From: Geosiphon pyriformis
Taxonomy: Eukaryota > Glomeromycota > Glomeromycetes > Archaeosporales > Geosiphonaceae
Length of the DNA stretch: 64,000 nucleotides
Assembly (NCBI GenBank): GCA_016748015.1
Contig: JAAOMT010000571.1
Coordinates: 1,119,095 to 1,183,094 of the forward strand
Direction of reading: 5' to 3'
Part shown: positions 1-11,178 of the stretch, piece after piece
Layout: every line of letters begins with the position of its first letter
How positions within the stretch are numbered: position 1 is the stretch's first letter
Position numbers and translations under genes: made by a program
The notes under the pieces: model-generated
What the model was told of the DNA's origin: nothing
Seen by the model: only the letters and a program-made list of their open reading frames with translations
The model's database searches: none

Positions 1-292
1 AACTTAGAAGTTTGTTTTTTTCAGCTTCTAATACTACTGCTATATATACATAATTAAGATTCCTCAATTCCTCAATTCTTCACAACAGGAATCCTGGAAT
101 TCTTGGAATCCTGCAATTTCTTTGAGAAGAATTCTGGAATTCTGGAATCCTGCAATTCCTCATAAAAATCCTGTAATTTCTGGAATCCTGCAATTCTTGA
201 GAGGAATTCTGGAATTCCACATTTTATTACGTCTACTTCTGATTGGCTAATAACTATACTAATATATATTCTCTATATTTCTATGAGTAACA
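1..292 (-). repeat. T1 LTR (3' LTR of deleted copy, truncated by window)
   Basis: The reverse complement matches the 35,442 LTR: start TGTTACTCATAG at 292, the block of GGAATTCC/GAATCCTG-like repeats (about 65-225), and the TATA stretch at about 40-50. The remainder of the LTR lies left of the window. Confidence 0.85.
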
Positions 293-1054
293 TCATGTTT
301 TGGTTACTATTTTCTCAATTGCTACCTTCTTCTTCCTCGGAGTCAGTTATTTTCCAGGAACTAATGGCTCTGAAATCTAGTTGTAATGGTGGTAATCAAA
401 TTTTTAATGGCATTGAAGATCACAATTTAAATCTCTCAAAGTAATTGCTATATGTTCCTAGTAATTCTGTTTTCTTTTGTTTACTTTGGAATGGGATTTT
501 GTTCAATAGTGTTGTTGTATTTGTGGTGGACATGTCTGTTGATATTATATTAATAGTGCTTCCAGGTGTGTGATGATATGATAGATTGGCAGGAGAATTA
601 AATCTTTGTTTCTTCCAAATGGGTAGTTGGATTTGCTTTGGAGTTCCTGCTGGTGTTTGTAGTCTTTCTTTTCCTTTATCAGCAAACATGATAGAAAATC
701 TTTGTTTGGTGTATTTTTTAATTTCTCTATTTATTTCTGTGATTAGTGGTGCAAATAAATAGTTTTGTGAAAGAATAGTGCTTTAAAGTAGTTCACTAAA
801 GAAATTGTTGAAAGTAAATTCTGGATCTCTTTGGCTTCCTAAATAATATATGATTCTCTTATTGACGTAGTAATTGAAAGCTAATTTTGTTGGCCAACTA
901 TTATTTGTTAATTCAAGATGAGTGTAATAATGTTAGAATAAGGATTTTGCAAATCCTAAATGATTTGTTCTTATTTCTTCAGATTCTGTCACTGTTTGGA
1001 TAAAGTTGTTGGTGCTGGTTCTCTGTAAGATTATACTTTACAGAAAGCACCAAA
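293..1054 (-). pseudogene. Gag N-terminal module remnant of T1
   Basis: The open stretch 420-689 (89 codons) matches the Gag N-module of the full T1 copy at about 36,590-36,870, sharing the series LQTP, WKK, YHxTPGS, INI and KTELL. Upstream (690-1040) the same module continues with nonsense codons, and the first bases after the LTR read TTTGGTGCTTT, the primer-binding position. Function in the family is structural (capsid precursor). It is broken by stops, lacks an obvious ATG near the LTR, and is cut off before the capsid core. Confidence 0.65.
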
Positions 1055-1895
1055 TGTTACAAGTGATTATTTGGAATCTTAAATCAAATAACAAATCCAT
1101 AACTTGGTGCTTGGTTAATATGTTGGTGATGATCTGAAGATATTGTTATCTGAAGGTTTTGGTTGAGTTCTTTGTATAATGAACAGAGATTTAATTGTTG
1201 TTTTTAGTAGCCTCCCAGAATTGCAATTCCATCAAATTTTTTTCTTAGCGTGGTGGCCAGTAATCCTTCTGATAAGCTATCCTCAAATCTATGAGTGTTT
1301 TACTCTTGTTTCATGGGTTTTTTACCAGTCCCTATAATGTTTGTATCTCAGCACTTAATCTTTTTAATCAATTAGTAAATAACAAAGAAAAATAAAATAA
1401 AATAGAAGAAATAAAAAATAAAAAATAAGCCAAAGCAATAATGGTTAGTATTCTGTCAATAGCCATGATCAAGAGCTATTGTTCCAGTGGGGTTAAGTAT
1501 CAATTACTATCAACATGAAGTGCTGATAGAAGAGTAGATTGGAGATAAAAAATAATTATTTATTAATATTTGTGAGTTTGAAAGGTTGCTTAGATTAAAT
1601 CTAAACTAAGAGGTCTGCCTTTTTTACTTCTAATTCTACTACTATATATACATAATTGAGATTCCTCAATTCTTCAATTCTTTACACCAGAAATCCTAGA
1701 ATTTCTGGAATCTTGCAATTCTTTTGAGAGGAATTCTGAAATTCTGAAATCCTGCAATTCCTTGTATGAGAATTCTGAAATTTCTGGAATCTTACAATTC
1801 CTCTAAAAAGAATCCTGGAATTCCACATTTTATTATGGTTATTTCTGATTGGTTAGTTTATGCTAATATATTCTTTCTATATTCTATGAATAACA
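1055..1895 (-). repeat. T1 LTR (5' LTR of deleted copy), 841 bp
   Basis: Begins TGTTATTCATAG at 1895 and ends CTTGTAACA at 1055 on the minus strand, so TG...CA termini. It carries the family's GAATTCC-rich repeat block (about 1660-1825) and TATATATA near 1642-1650. It matches both LTRs of the 35.4-45.5 kb element along its length. Confidence 0.85.
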
Positions 1896-2842
1896 GCATG
1901 CTTTGCAAAAATAGCAGGTGTGGGTTTTATATTCTTCTTCTAAGGAGATACAGGCTCCCATAGATAAAAGCTTCTTTTTGCAATCTTTGTATTTTAGTAA
2001 AATGTATGGTGGTTTTTTTCGTGGTTCTGATGTGGAATACTGAACCTTTTTCTATCTTCTGGTTTCTTCAAAAATTTCTTGTTTTGTTTTCTTAGCCCAA
2101 TTGGATATTGATCTAAGAGTTATGTAGGTCTCAGTAAGTGGCTTTTTTTTTTCTTCTCAAATTTAAATACTGGGGCTTTTTCTGATTATTTGTTGAAAGT
2201 ACCACAAATAGCAGATATTATGGTGTATTGTCCTTGGTATGAGATTTTTAGTTTTTGAGTTTCCCAGTCTAAGTTTGCATTGGCCTTAAGAAGCCAATTA
2301 TTTCCAATAAGAGCTTAGTATTGGGATGCATCTATGATTAGAACTTTGACTAGAATGGTAATTCCATCAATGGTGAATGGGAAGTTGCCAATTTCTCCTA
2401 CTGGTGTCTTTTTTATATTATCTGCTGTAACAATTACTGTTTGGACTGGTCTGTTGGCATTTTGATTGAGTTGTTGTATTAATTGGTAGGTGATGATACT
2501 TCCAATGAATTTATTGTCTAGAATTAATTGGATGGGCTTTCCTTCTACTGTAGCTTCAGTGTACATGACAGTAATAGTTTTTTGCTCATTGACTGCTGCA
2601 TTGCTAAACAAAAATGGTGATTTATTTGCTTCAAATTCGAATGGAAATATATCTAAAAGGTTGGCATTTTGGACAATTTGGGCTGGTAGAATAGTATTGT
2701 TAAAAGGGTTTAATCTTGGTGCTGCAACTTCACCTTCAGAAAGTGCAGTTTGTTGAAAATCTGATCTTTCAGGCATTGTAAGATAACTGGATTGAGTGTA
2801 ATAGTGATTAGGTCTTTGCTGACCAGAATTTCGGGAAACCAA
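1896..2842 (-). pseudogene. T2 protease region (partial, degraded)
   Basis: Codons from 2842 down match the protease module of the full T2 copy (17,203-18,201): shared IFPFEFE, YTEA, LILD, GSIITYQL, TPVGEI and KVLI. The usual active-site Asp-Ser/Thr-Gly reads DNK here, so the enzyme is predicted dead. The open stretch ends at 2315 in a stop; further matching sequence of the cysteine-rich region continues to 1896, where the T1 LTR begins. Role in the family: aspartic protease that cuts the polyprotein. Confidence 0.7.
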
Positions 2843-4170
2843 CTGGTTATTTGGGTTGATTCTGTTGTTGTTATTCTGAAATTAATTTTGAGGTGTGAAT
2901 TGGTTTTGTTGAACCAATTTTCTGGCTGGTACTTGATATTGTTGAGTGGATGGTATCTGATATTGTTGAATTGGTAAAGATTGCTAATATTGTTGCTGCA
3001 TTGGTTGTAGAACTTGTTGATAATAACTGTTTTAATTTTGTGGTCTTGGTGGATAATAAGTTGGTGGTAGAGGTTGGTAGTAAGATTGTTATGATAAAGA
3101 GTAACGTTGATTATGCCTGTTTTGTTGGTTTCTTTGTAATTTCCTACAATCTTGTTTCCAGTGTCTTAAAATCTCATAATAATGACAATTTTGAGGTTGG
3201 TTGTTGGATAGTAATCCAAAGTTGTTTTGGTTGCATCATTGTAAGGGTTAATATCTTTGTGGTTGCTACTGCTGTTGTTGGTTTGTAAAGTAGTTTTCAA
3301 CCTTTTTTGTGAGTTGGTCTATCTTCTCTTCAGCTGCTGAGCTGGTTTTTCCAATAGCTAGATTTACAAATTTGGTGTGGTTTGCTTTTTCTATTGCCAT
3401 TTTATAGTTTTTTACATGTCTAATGACAATTGCTAAGTCTGTTGGTACATGTGGATGGACTTTTTTAATTAATTTGTTTTTTAATTCTGCTATAAACTGA
3501 TCCAGAATCTGAGCATTGGAATAGTATTCATTGGTTTCTAATTGTTGAATTTGTCAAAAAAGTTTGTTGAATCTTCCAAAATAAGTTATAATAGTCTCAG
3601 ATGTTTCTTGTTTAATATTGCAAAAGTGGTTTCAGAGAGTAATAGAGATGTTGTTGTCAGTGAATTATTATAGAAAAGCATTTTTAAATGCTTGCCAGTT
3701 TTCAAAAAATTCTTCTAAGTTTTCAAACTATTCTTTTACTGTTCTTTGGAGAAAGTATAAGATTGCTTTAAGCATTCTTACTACATTCCATCCATTTACA
3801 TTTCCTGCTTTTTGAACTTTGTCAAGCCATTCTTGTGGACTAGTATTATTGTCTTCACCAGTAAATTCTGAAATCTTTGCAATGTAAGCAGTTGCCATTT
3901 TTTCTTTATTTTCTGTGGTTCCTTCTTGTTCTGATTCAGTTTCTTCACTTTCCAAGTTTTCTGAATGATTACTTTTGTTTTTTTGTAAGTAATCAATAAT
4001 ATTAGTGCTTGTTGATATGAGTTCTTGTTGTTGAGTAAGACTTTTAGGTGACTGGAAATCTTTTAGTCTTGAGAAATAGATAAGTGGTGAATTTGATGTT
4101 TGTGGTTGAGCAAATAAAATTGGAAATGGTGTAATAGAAAGTGGTAATTTGACACTGGTTCCTTGTTTAG
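2843..4170 (-). pseudogene. T2 Gag capsid core and zinc knuckle, degraded
   Basis: The open stretch 3728-3955 carries the Gag core start (AYIAKI, SPQEWLDK, NGWN) matching MTTYIAKI... at 19,290 in the full copy. The remainder to about 3100 is in the same frame but full of stops. The zinc knuckle near 3110-3155 reads CHYY instead of CHYC, a single G-to-A change that removes one zinc ligand. Between core and knuckle lies a glutamine/proline-rich linker. Expected role: RNA packaging and particle assembly; this copy cannot make it. Confidence 0.7.
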
Positions 4171-4174
4171 GTGT

Positions 4175-4615
4175 TTACAAGTGTTTGGCAGTTGTTTTAG
4201 GTAGTATTGGAGTGTTTGGAGTGGTTTTTGAGTGTTGTTTCACTTTTTGTTTACTTTTGTTGCTTGTTTCTGTTTTTGATTCAAAGTCAAGAGAATATTT
4301 GGACTGTACTGAATATTTTTTTTCACAATACTCAATAATGTTAAAATTAAGTTCTTGGAAGTAGATAGCAAGTGTTTTATTGTTCAGGTTTTCTGTTTTC
4401 AATTGTGAATAGTACACTAAATTATTGTAGAAGTTGTTTCTGACTTCTGAAATGTTGTAGTTTCCAAAAAGATAGTTGTTAATATGGTTTTCAATGTATT
4501 GGTATACTGATTTCTTGACAACTTTAATTCCGTCTGGGATGTTGAATCTTTGCTTGTAGTGAGTGTAAATTAACTGATAATACTCTAGAGTTATTGTGTC
4601 TGGTATGGTCATCAC
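4175..4615 (-). pseudogene. T2 Gag N-terminal module
   Basis: A 146-codon open stretch starting just inside the LTR, parallel to 19,483-20,067 in the full T2 copy: shared TLEYYQ, QRFNI, VVKKSVYQYIEN and NNYLFGNYNI. The family position corresponds to the Gag N-terminus; no named domain is recognised. It ends in a stop where the full copy continues for about 20 more codons. No methionine is obvious at the very start, so initiation is unclear. Confidence 0.65.
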
Positions 4616-4643
4616 TTTGAATTTGTTGTTGTTGTGTTATTCT

Positions 4644-4659
4644 ATAAGAGAGCACCAAA
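4644..4659 (-). promoter_or_regulatory. Primer-binding site of T2 partial copy
   Basis: Immediately inside the LTR the minus strand reads TTTGGTGCTCTCTTAT. TGG two bases after the LTR is the usual complement of a tRNA CCA end. The tRNA is not identified. Confidence 0.5.
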
Positions 4660-5626
4660 TATTACTGGAAGTTTTTGGTCTTTTTTCTTGAATGTTATTA
4701 ATGTTGATTTGCTGTGAATTCACATTCTCAGGAAGTAGTTGAACCTCCAGCAACTGAATTTATCTTCAAATTATCTTTTATAATTTGAACTGCTGGGCTT
4801 ATAAGTGAAATAGCCAATTTCATGCCAGTTACTTTGTGTAGTTATGTTGTAGTAAACATCAACTCTTTCTCAGGAATTGCTCATCTGGAAGCTTACTAAA
4901 AATGTGTAATTACTTTGCTATAAAAGTTAACTCTTTTACAGAAATCTTGTCTGTAGGCTACTCCAATAATTATGATAAAAAAAGTGAAAGAAAATAAAAG
5001 AAATGTAAAAAAAATAGAATTGTGTTAAGGAAAACGTTTTCTATTCAGGCCTGGAGTTACTAACAGATTATTAAAATTGGTAGCTAATTAATTTCAAAAT
5101 GTTAGTTGTGTTAAGAGAATTTCAAATGCAATAATCAAAGGATTTGGTTTTTGAATATTTAATTTTTTATTTGAATGTGTAAAAGGTGATTTATTCTAAT
5201 TAAGATATTTAAAGTGAGATACTATGTTAAGATACTATGAGAAGATACATTTTCTTGAAGAAAGAAGCTCTTTTTTTATACAATTTTTATAGTACTAGTC
5301 TTTGAACTTTTTCTTTTTACTACAATTTGGGTAAACTAAAGATACATTTCAGCAAACTACAAGTTATTTTACTGAACTATTGATTATTTCGGCCAATTTT
5401 CATTAATTTCGGCAAATTTTGACTATGTTAAATGGTTCAGAGTATTGTGTAATTTGATCATCTTAATTTCTAAAATACAAATTAGATTATTGATTAAGTA
5501 ATGATATTTGATAATTTGATTAAATAATAAGTGATAATTGAAATAAATAATAATGTATGCTAATTAATAATAGGAATTATGAGGGTAATTTTATGCTAAT
5601 TAATAGCTAAAATTCTGTTGGTAACA
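4660..5626 (-). repeat. T2 LTR, 967 bp (5' LTR of partial copy)
   Basis: Matches the T2 LTRs at 11,179-12,150 and 20,069-21,049 along its whole length. On the minus strand it ends ...TAATA (canonical ...TAACA) next to the primer site and starts TGTTACCAACAG at 5626. It contains the CCGAAAT-type repeat region (about 5335-5425) and TATA-like sequence near 5275-5282. More diverged than the other two T2 LTRs. Confidence 0.85.
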
Positions 5627-5640
5627 CTATAGACAAAAAC

Positions 5641-5910
5641 TTGTTATATGAAAGACAATTAGAACTCTATGATCACCTTAGTGAAATTATAGAGAACATG
5701 AAACTAATGAAAAAAACAACTTCAGAAATACAGGCAGAAATTTTGAACATTAAACAATTAGATGTCATAAGAGTTTTAACTATTGATAAAAGAGCCAAAA
5801 CTTTAATACAAAGATTTGGTTTCTTGAATACAAAACTCATTTCGTCTCAAATATTATATATCTTATCTACAAAAAACTTCAACAAACTAATTAGATTATC
5901 CCATAAATAG
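5641..5910 (+). pseudogene. 89-codon open stretch, possible ORF3 tail of a third Ty3 element
   Basis: Open on the plus strand, running in from the T2 LTR, so its 5' part was probably cut off by that insertion. There is no ATG before codon 20. It is lysine/isoleucine-rich and partly amphipathic. Residues around DKR...ISSQ...LYIL faintly recall the ORF3 tail of T1 (DKR...LSTQAQAIY). About 20 nt after the stop comes GAGCTCAAT, as in T1, followed by a degraded LTR-like block. I therefore infer the end of ORF3 of another LTR element, weakly. It could also be an unrelated host remnant. Confidence 0.35.
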
Positions 5911-5949
5911 CTTGATTTTACTAGAGCTCAATCTTTTTGAAAAAGACAA

Positions 5950-6725
5950 TATTATAATTAAAACTTATACTTTTTATTAGTTATTACATGTATTAATTAC
6001 TGATATTATATAATTAGCTACCTTATTTTTAGATAGTAATCAATAATTTGACTATTGACTTGATCATTAACTTGATTATTGATCTAATTAATGACCTAAT
6101 CATTGACTTGATTATTGATTTAATCAATGATCTGATCATTGACTTGATTATTGACCTGATTATTAATCTAATCATTGATCTAATTATTGACTACTTTTAA
6201 TAGCTATATAAGTAATAAATCTTTTAGCTATAAAATAGCATGTCAGAAATCAAAAAAATTAAATAAATAAAATAACAACTTTTATCTCAATCTTTTTTTT
6301 ATCACTAATTTCTCTTTCCTTACTTTTAAGTATCTGAATATTTTAAAATAAAAGATTACTTGTTGGTTATTTCTTATCTTTTTCCTAAAACATATAATTG
6401 TAATATTTGAAGATTATTGAATAAAATATGACTGAAGAGTACATCTAATATTTGATATTAAATTTTAAAAGCACTAACATGAAACATAGAATTATATCAG
6501 TGTGTAATTATTTGTTAACAGTATGAACTATCTTTTTATCTTCAAATTCTCTGGTTATTTTTTGAAAAGTATAATAACTGAGATATTTTATAAGATTAAT
6601 TTTACACATTAAATTTATACTTATTCAATTTGCTCTTTAAAGTTGAATTCCTTTTGATTTCTTTTATTACTCTACAATTTTGTTCTTTCTTGCTATTTAT
6701 TAGCTTGTTACTCCAACTTGTAACA
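5950..6725 (+). repeat. Degraded T1-like LTR (third family)
   Basis: The layout copies a T1 LTR: degraded start TATTAT at 5950 a short way after GAGCTCAAT, TTAGCTACC where T1 has TTAGCCAAT, a tandem repeat, CTATATAAG (6203), then AAATAAATAA...TCTCAATC as in T1, and a possible end CTTGTAACA at 6725. Length 776 bp versus 794-867 in T1. The right end is uncertain (TTAACA near 6520 is an alternative). Confidence 0.45.
6054..6193 (+). repeat. 12-bp tandem repeat, about 11.5 copies
   Basis: Unit ATTGAYYTRATY repeated back to back. All differences between units that I can see are transitions. It lies between the CCAAT-like and TATA-like elements of the degraded LTR. Confidence 0.85.
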
Positions 6726-7694
6726 ATAATATAATACTAAAAACTTTTAAGTAATATTAATAGTTTTTATTCAAAATTTCTAAAAATATTATAAAAATAG
6801 CTCTTAATTATATTTATTAATTAAATATTAATTTTTTATTTTTTATTTTATTTTATTTTGTTATTTGTTTATTAATTAATTAATTAAAAACATTAAAATT
6901 ACCACATTAAAAATTGTTTAATAAAAAATATAGAAATAAGTATATAATTAATGTATTAAATTGTTTACTCTAAAGACAAAAAACACTAAAATAAATTAGT
7001 TATTATATTAAAAAATTAAATATTAAGTAATATTTATTATTATTAATAAATTTTTGTTTATTATATAAAAAATTAAATTAATTTAAAATTTTCAAATATT
7101 AAATTTATTAAATTTATATTATTAATTAAAAATATTAACTTATAAACTAATACATTAATTAATTATCTATAATATTATTAATTATTAAAAAATTAATATT
7201 TAAAATAAAAAACTTTTTTATAAATATATTTATTTTAATTTTTTTAAAAAAAAAGTATTAAAATTATTATTATTATTTTTAAAATTAATTTTGTCTAGAA
7301 ACTTCACAATTACTATATAAATTTTAATTTTAAGTGGTTTTAAAATAATATTTATATTATTTATTTCTATTTTGCTATTATTCTTTAGATTAAAACCAGT
7401 TTTTTTATTAAATAATAATTATTTATGTTTATATTTCTATTTTTATTATATTATTAATATTAATATTACTTAGATTATTAACTAAAATAATTATTAAGCA
7501 AAAAAAACCAGTACTATTATTATTAAGCTTTAAAAAAAAACTTTTTTTTATATTTTTTATATAAAAAAATTTATTACACAATTTTTTAATACTTTTATTA
7601 AAATTTATAGTCGTATTAAGTTTGGTAATAATCTTGTATTTAAATAAAAAAGAATATAAAAAAATTAATTTAAATATTAAAAACTATAACAAAA
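6726..7694. other. AT-rich gap, no gene seen
   Basis: Nearly pure A/T with long A and T runs. No open frame, tail or LTR could be recognised. Probably eroded retroelement sequence, by analogy with 56.9-58.8 kb. Confidence 0.5.
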
Positions 7695-7820
7695 TTTTTT
7701 TTTATTTACACATTTTAATAAGTAAAGCCCAATCACTATTTAGTATATAGAGTCAAATTAAGTAATCCAAACTAAATGTAACTCACACATTTACTATATA
7801 TGACTAGCCACTTAGGTCAA
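7695..7820 (-). repeat. LINE1 conserved 3' tail
   Basis: The reverse complement contains the family tail: ...GTGGCTAGTCATATATAG...ATAGTGATTGGGC...TTATTAAAATGTG..., ending at an A-run (T-run at 7695). The same tail ends LINE2, LINE3 and the B elements. Confidence 0.75.
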
Positions 7821-8322
7821 ACAAAGCAATATTACACACCTATCCTAACTTGTACATCTTCATCCAGATTTGAAAATAAATGACACAGCTTATGATGGCC
7901 AAAGCAAACAGTAAAAGACTTAACAATACTAAGCATCCTAATCATTTTATCAGACAATACTGAAGACACATTACAAAAAATTCAGAAATCACACCACTAT
8001 TATGAACCAAACCAATCTTGTCTATTCTTATCATGTATTCAAATCTTACTAATCACATCTTAGCATAATGCAATTTTACAACAAACCTTACATAATCAAC
8101 AATCCTAATAGCAGTCTCTTTTCTATTTTCAAAAATACCAAAAGCCTCTTCATACCACTTTTTTAATACAAACCTCTTATACACTACAGCATACAAGCCA
8201 ACATCCAAGAAACATTAAAAGAAGACCTATAGCACAGCAGAAGAAAACAAACAACAAACATTAGCCATTACAGTCTATTATGTAGAAGCTTTAACCAAAA
8301 TTTTATCACAAACAACAACATC

Positions 8323-9250
8323 CTAAGCACAAGTGAAAGCATAATCTGAAAACTCAACTTTGCTATACAACAAACACAACACATCAGAGTAACTTTTATT
8401 ATACAATTTTTTTCTAACCACCACCAATAGACACTTATACATGGCTTTTATCAAATATGTGCACAAGTTGGAAAATCTTTGGTTAGTAAACTCAGTGAGC
8501 ATGTGAGAATTGAGATGCCACATCTTTGCAATAAAAACCCAGTCTACATACTTGATTAACATATCTAGAATTATACTGCAGTCAGGACTGGCTTCCCAAC
8601 AAGCACAACAGATAGACCAAAATATATTCCTAACAAAATAATGAACACAGTCAGACACAACCATATTATCAGCCATCAAAAAATGCTCTCGTACACCAGT
8701 CAACAAGGAAAAAAGAGATTGTGCAGCCCTCCCAGCCATAAAATCAGTCTTTATATTACCAGTGACTCCAGAATGGCCCTTAATTTTGACCCAATTCACA
8801 TTAAAATTTTTATTCCTAATTAAATTGAAAATATGCCATTTCTCAATTCAATACTGGTTATAAAAATCAGACACAGTAGATAACAATTCTAATATATACG
8901 TATTGATAGTAGCTTGGCTGTCAAAATGCAATACCACTATGTTAGAAGATAGAACACACTCTAATAACAATGCAACAGCCTGCAACTCAGCCAATATAGA
9001 AGACAAAAGACCATGAACAGCAACACCAACACTCATATTTAAAATCAAAAAGTACACAGCCATATTACTAGCAACATCTGCAAAGTTAGCACCTCTCAAT
9101 AAACCATCTGTGTATATATTAAAAAAATCTGCTCAAATCTCATACAAACCATCTTTCACAGCAGACAGCTTGCTAAACTCCAAAATATTTAAACCATGTG
9201 ACTGAGCAAAGTTAGCACCACTAAGTAAAAACAAAACCTGACCCAGCAAA
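8323..9250 (-). pseudogene. LINE1 ORF2 RNase H and C-terminal domain
   Basis: Stretches 8848-9099 and 8323-8799 together match the RNase H of LINE2 (31,163-31,750) and LINE3: LAELQAVALLLE, HFDSQAT, then WVKIKGHSGVTGN. Downstream comes the conserved C-terminal region with KLYNKSYSDVLCLL, where the CxxC of the other copies is eroded. RNase H degrades the RNA strand during target-primed reverse transcription. A stop falls between the two stretches, and NEHAD reads NIKTD, so the domain is probably dead. Confidence 0.75.
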
Positions 9251-9288
9251 AACTTATATGTAACTTTAAACCAATGAAGAACAGGATC

Positions 9289-9799
9289 CTATGGATTCAG
9301 TCTCTTCCAACAATAAAAAGTCTTCCAATTTAACACACTGCTCTTTTTATCAAAAAGCTGATTACCAAAACCAACTCCAAAGTATTTCAGAGAACAAACA
9401 AAATTAAAATACAATGTTTTTCTAAGAATTAGTGATATTGAAAATTGACCAAAACTATGAAACACATTGGATAGATTGTTTGCTAAAGAAAGCTCACTGC
9501 TTAAAAAAATTTTCACCATTCCAGCCAAAAAATTGTTCACTGAACTAACACATAACTTAACAGAAAATTGCAGAGAATCCAAAGAAGCCCACTCTAAAAT
9601 CTGTAAGTCCAAAGAATCTATGATTAAATAAACATCCAAGAATGTTTGAGGCATTAAAAAAGAACACCAGAGAAGCCATCTTTTCTTCAGATTGTGTCTG
9701 CTCAAAGGATTTCAAACCATACAAAGAGGGATGGTAGAGAGCTGCATCAAGAAAATTATGGGGTAGACACATCTTAAGTTTAAAATCTTTTCTAATCAT
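9289..9799 (-). pseudogene. LINE1 ORF2 segment between RT and RNase H
   Basis: Two overlapping open stretches in different frames (9557-9799 and 9289-9705) indicate a frameshift near 9,600-9,700. They match LINE2 32,065-32,322/31,922-32,188 and LINE3 60,864-61,500: MIRKDFKLK, LYHPSLYGLKSFEQ, then VNNFLAGMVKIFLS. In this class the segment corresponds to the RT thumb/connection. Not catalytic itself. Confidence 0.65.
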
Positions 9800-9841
9800 G
9801 GCATTCTATTTGTGACACACATTAGTTGAAACAAAACTGAA

Positions 9842-11178
9842 CTAAGTCCAGTAGTTAATTATAGACTGTAAGACAGCTAATACTAAATATGAGAATTGTT
9901 TATCTATAATAGCCTTCTTAAGAACAATATTAACAAAGAACCAAACATCAGAGTGAGCCTTGGAAACACTTGGCTTGAATAATCTTTTGGTAGACAAAAA
10001 AATCCCCAAATACCAATGTGCTTTGTCTTTTTTGGCAATTAAAATTGGCTGACCATTAATATTTAAAGAAGCCATTCTAATTTCTTGATTAATGGGAATA
10101 GTCACTGTCTTTTCATTGTTAATAGAAATATTATTGATATCAAAGAATTTACTGGCAATGTTCAAAGCATATTGAATAGCAGCTTAACAGTTCCTGACCC
10201 AAATTATGTTATCAACAAATATACCAGCAGCAAAATAGAAAGTTATCCTACTACTACTCTTAATTTTGCCCATTTTTAAAACAAACTTAGTATCAATTTG
10301 GTACTCACACAACTGTTTATGTCTCTTAACTTTACACAAAAGCAAATTATAAAATATTTTCCAAAAAAAAGGCAAAAAGACTTCACCTTGATCCAAACCA
10401 TTATGAACTCTATAGCTTTTCAATAGACTGAAATCAGTCATCACTCTGTTAATCTTATCTCTATATATACTGCCAAAAAACTTTATGAATCTGTCACACA
10501 TCTTGATTCAATGTAGACTAGCTTTCAAGTGAAACCACTCAACAAAATTGTATATTTTATGCATATCTTGCAAGACCAACCAAAGTTCTCTATTTTTCTC
10601 AAGAACATTTTTAATTACTGACTTAACAGCAAACACAAAAGACTGTGTAGATGTGTTCTTCAATACTGAAAAGTTGTTACCATGGAGAACACTAAACTTA
10701 CTACATGCAAATAAAATATAATCAGATAGAACTTTAGAAAAAATTTTCCTAGCAGTTTTAATCAAAGCTATAGAATGAGTGTTTATAAAAACCCCATCTC
10801 AGTCATAAGGTTTAGAAATTATTGAAACCTATGCCCTCTTTTACAAAGCAGGAACACTACCAATAGCCAAACAAGCATTCAATAATATCAAAAGCCATCT
10901 TAAAACTTCATTACTACTGTGTTTTCACAATTCATTAGAAATGCCAAACAGTTCAACAGCCTTGTTTTTAGGTAGACTATTGACAACCAAAAGCAAATCA
11001 CTTATACTAATAGGGCACATCACACTAGAAAAAACATTATCCTTCACATAATTCAACAGTATATATTGTTGAGCCCAAAGATTTGGCAACACCAAAGGCA
11101 CTCTTTATTTTCTTGTCTAATTTTTCATAATCCTATCAACACTGTGCTTCACCTCAGTCAGCTCTAATACCAACTTGT
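9842..11178 (-). pseudogene. LINE1 ORF2 reverse transcriptase (3' part)
   Basis: Three in-frame stretches: 10,508-10,765 (TAHK/TARK, then LVLQDMHKIY, the first catalytic Asp block), 10,184-10,501 (LDQGEVFLPFFW, then FVDN at 10,208-10,219, normally FVDD) and 9842-10,165 (INNEKTVTIPIN and YLGIFLS). The region up to 11,178 carries the N-terminal RT blocks with stops. The second Asp of the active site is Asn, a G-to-A change, so this copy is dead. The T2 insertion begins at 11,179. Confidence 0.8.

Larger units (their letters stand above)
1..1895 (-). mobile_element. T1 Ty3-type LTR element, internally deleted copy
   Basis: Two LTRs of the same family as the full element at 35.4-45.5 kb flank only about 760 bp of internal sequence. 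Read on the minus strand, the order is 5' LTR (1055-1895), primer-binding region and Gag N-module (293-1054), then directly the 3' LTR (1-292, cut by the window edge). Protease to integrase is missing. The junction at 292/293 goes straight from the acidic end of the Gag module into TGTTAC of the LTR, with no polypurine tract. It could be a non-autonomous derivative or simple deletion. It sits inside T2-type sequence that resumes at 1896. Confidence 0.75.
1896..5626 (-). mobile_element. T2 Ty3-type element, 5' half (partial)
   Basis: 5' LTR, Gag N-module, Gag, and the start of the protease/zinc region, all colinear with the full T2 copy at 11-21 kb. It is interrupted at 1896 by the T1 copy; the remaining pol would lie left of the window. 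The open stretches at 2842, 3955 and 4615 are in one frame, as in the full copy. The bases after the LTR, CTAT at 5627-5630, are the candidate right target duplication. Confidence 0.8.

Noticed and set aside
6054-6193. CRISPR array or coding IDLI-type peptide repeat
   Set aside because: Units are directly adjacent without spacers; the frame has no ATG and stops after about 55 codons. All differences are transitions, which would keep Leu and Ile codons by themselves.
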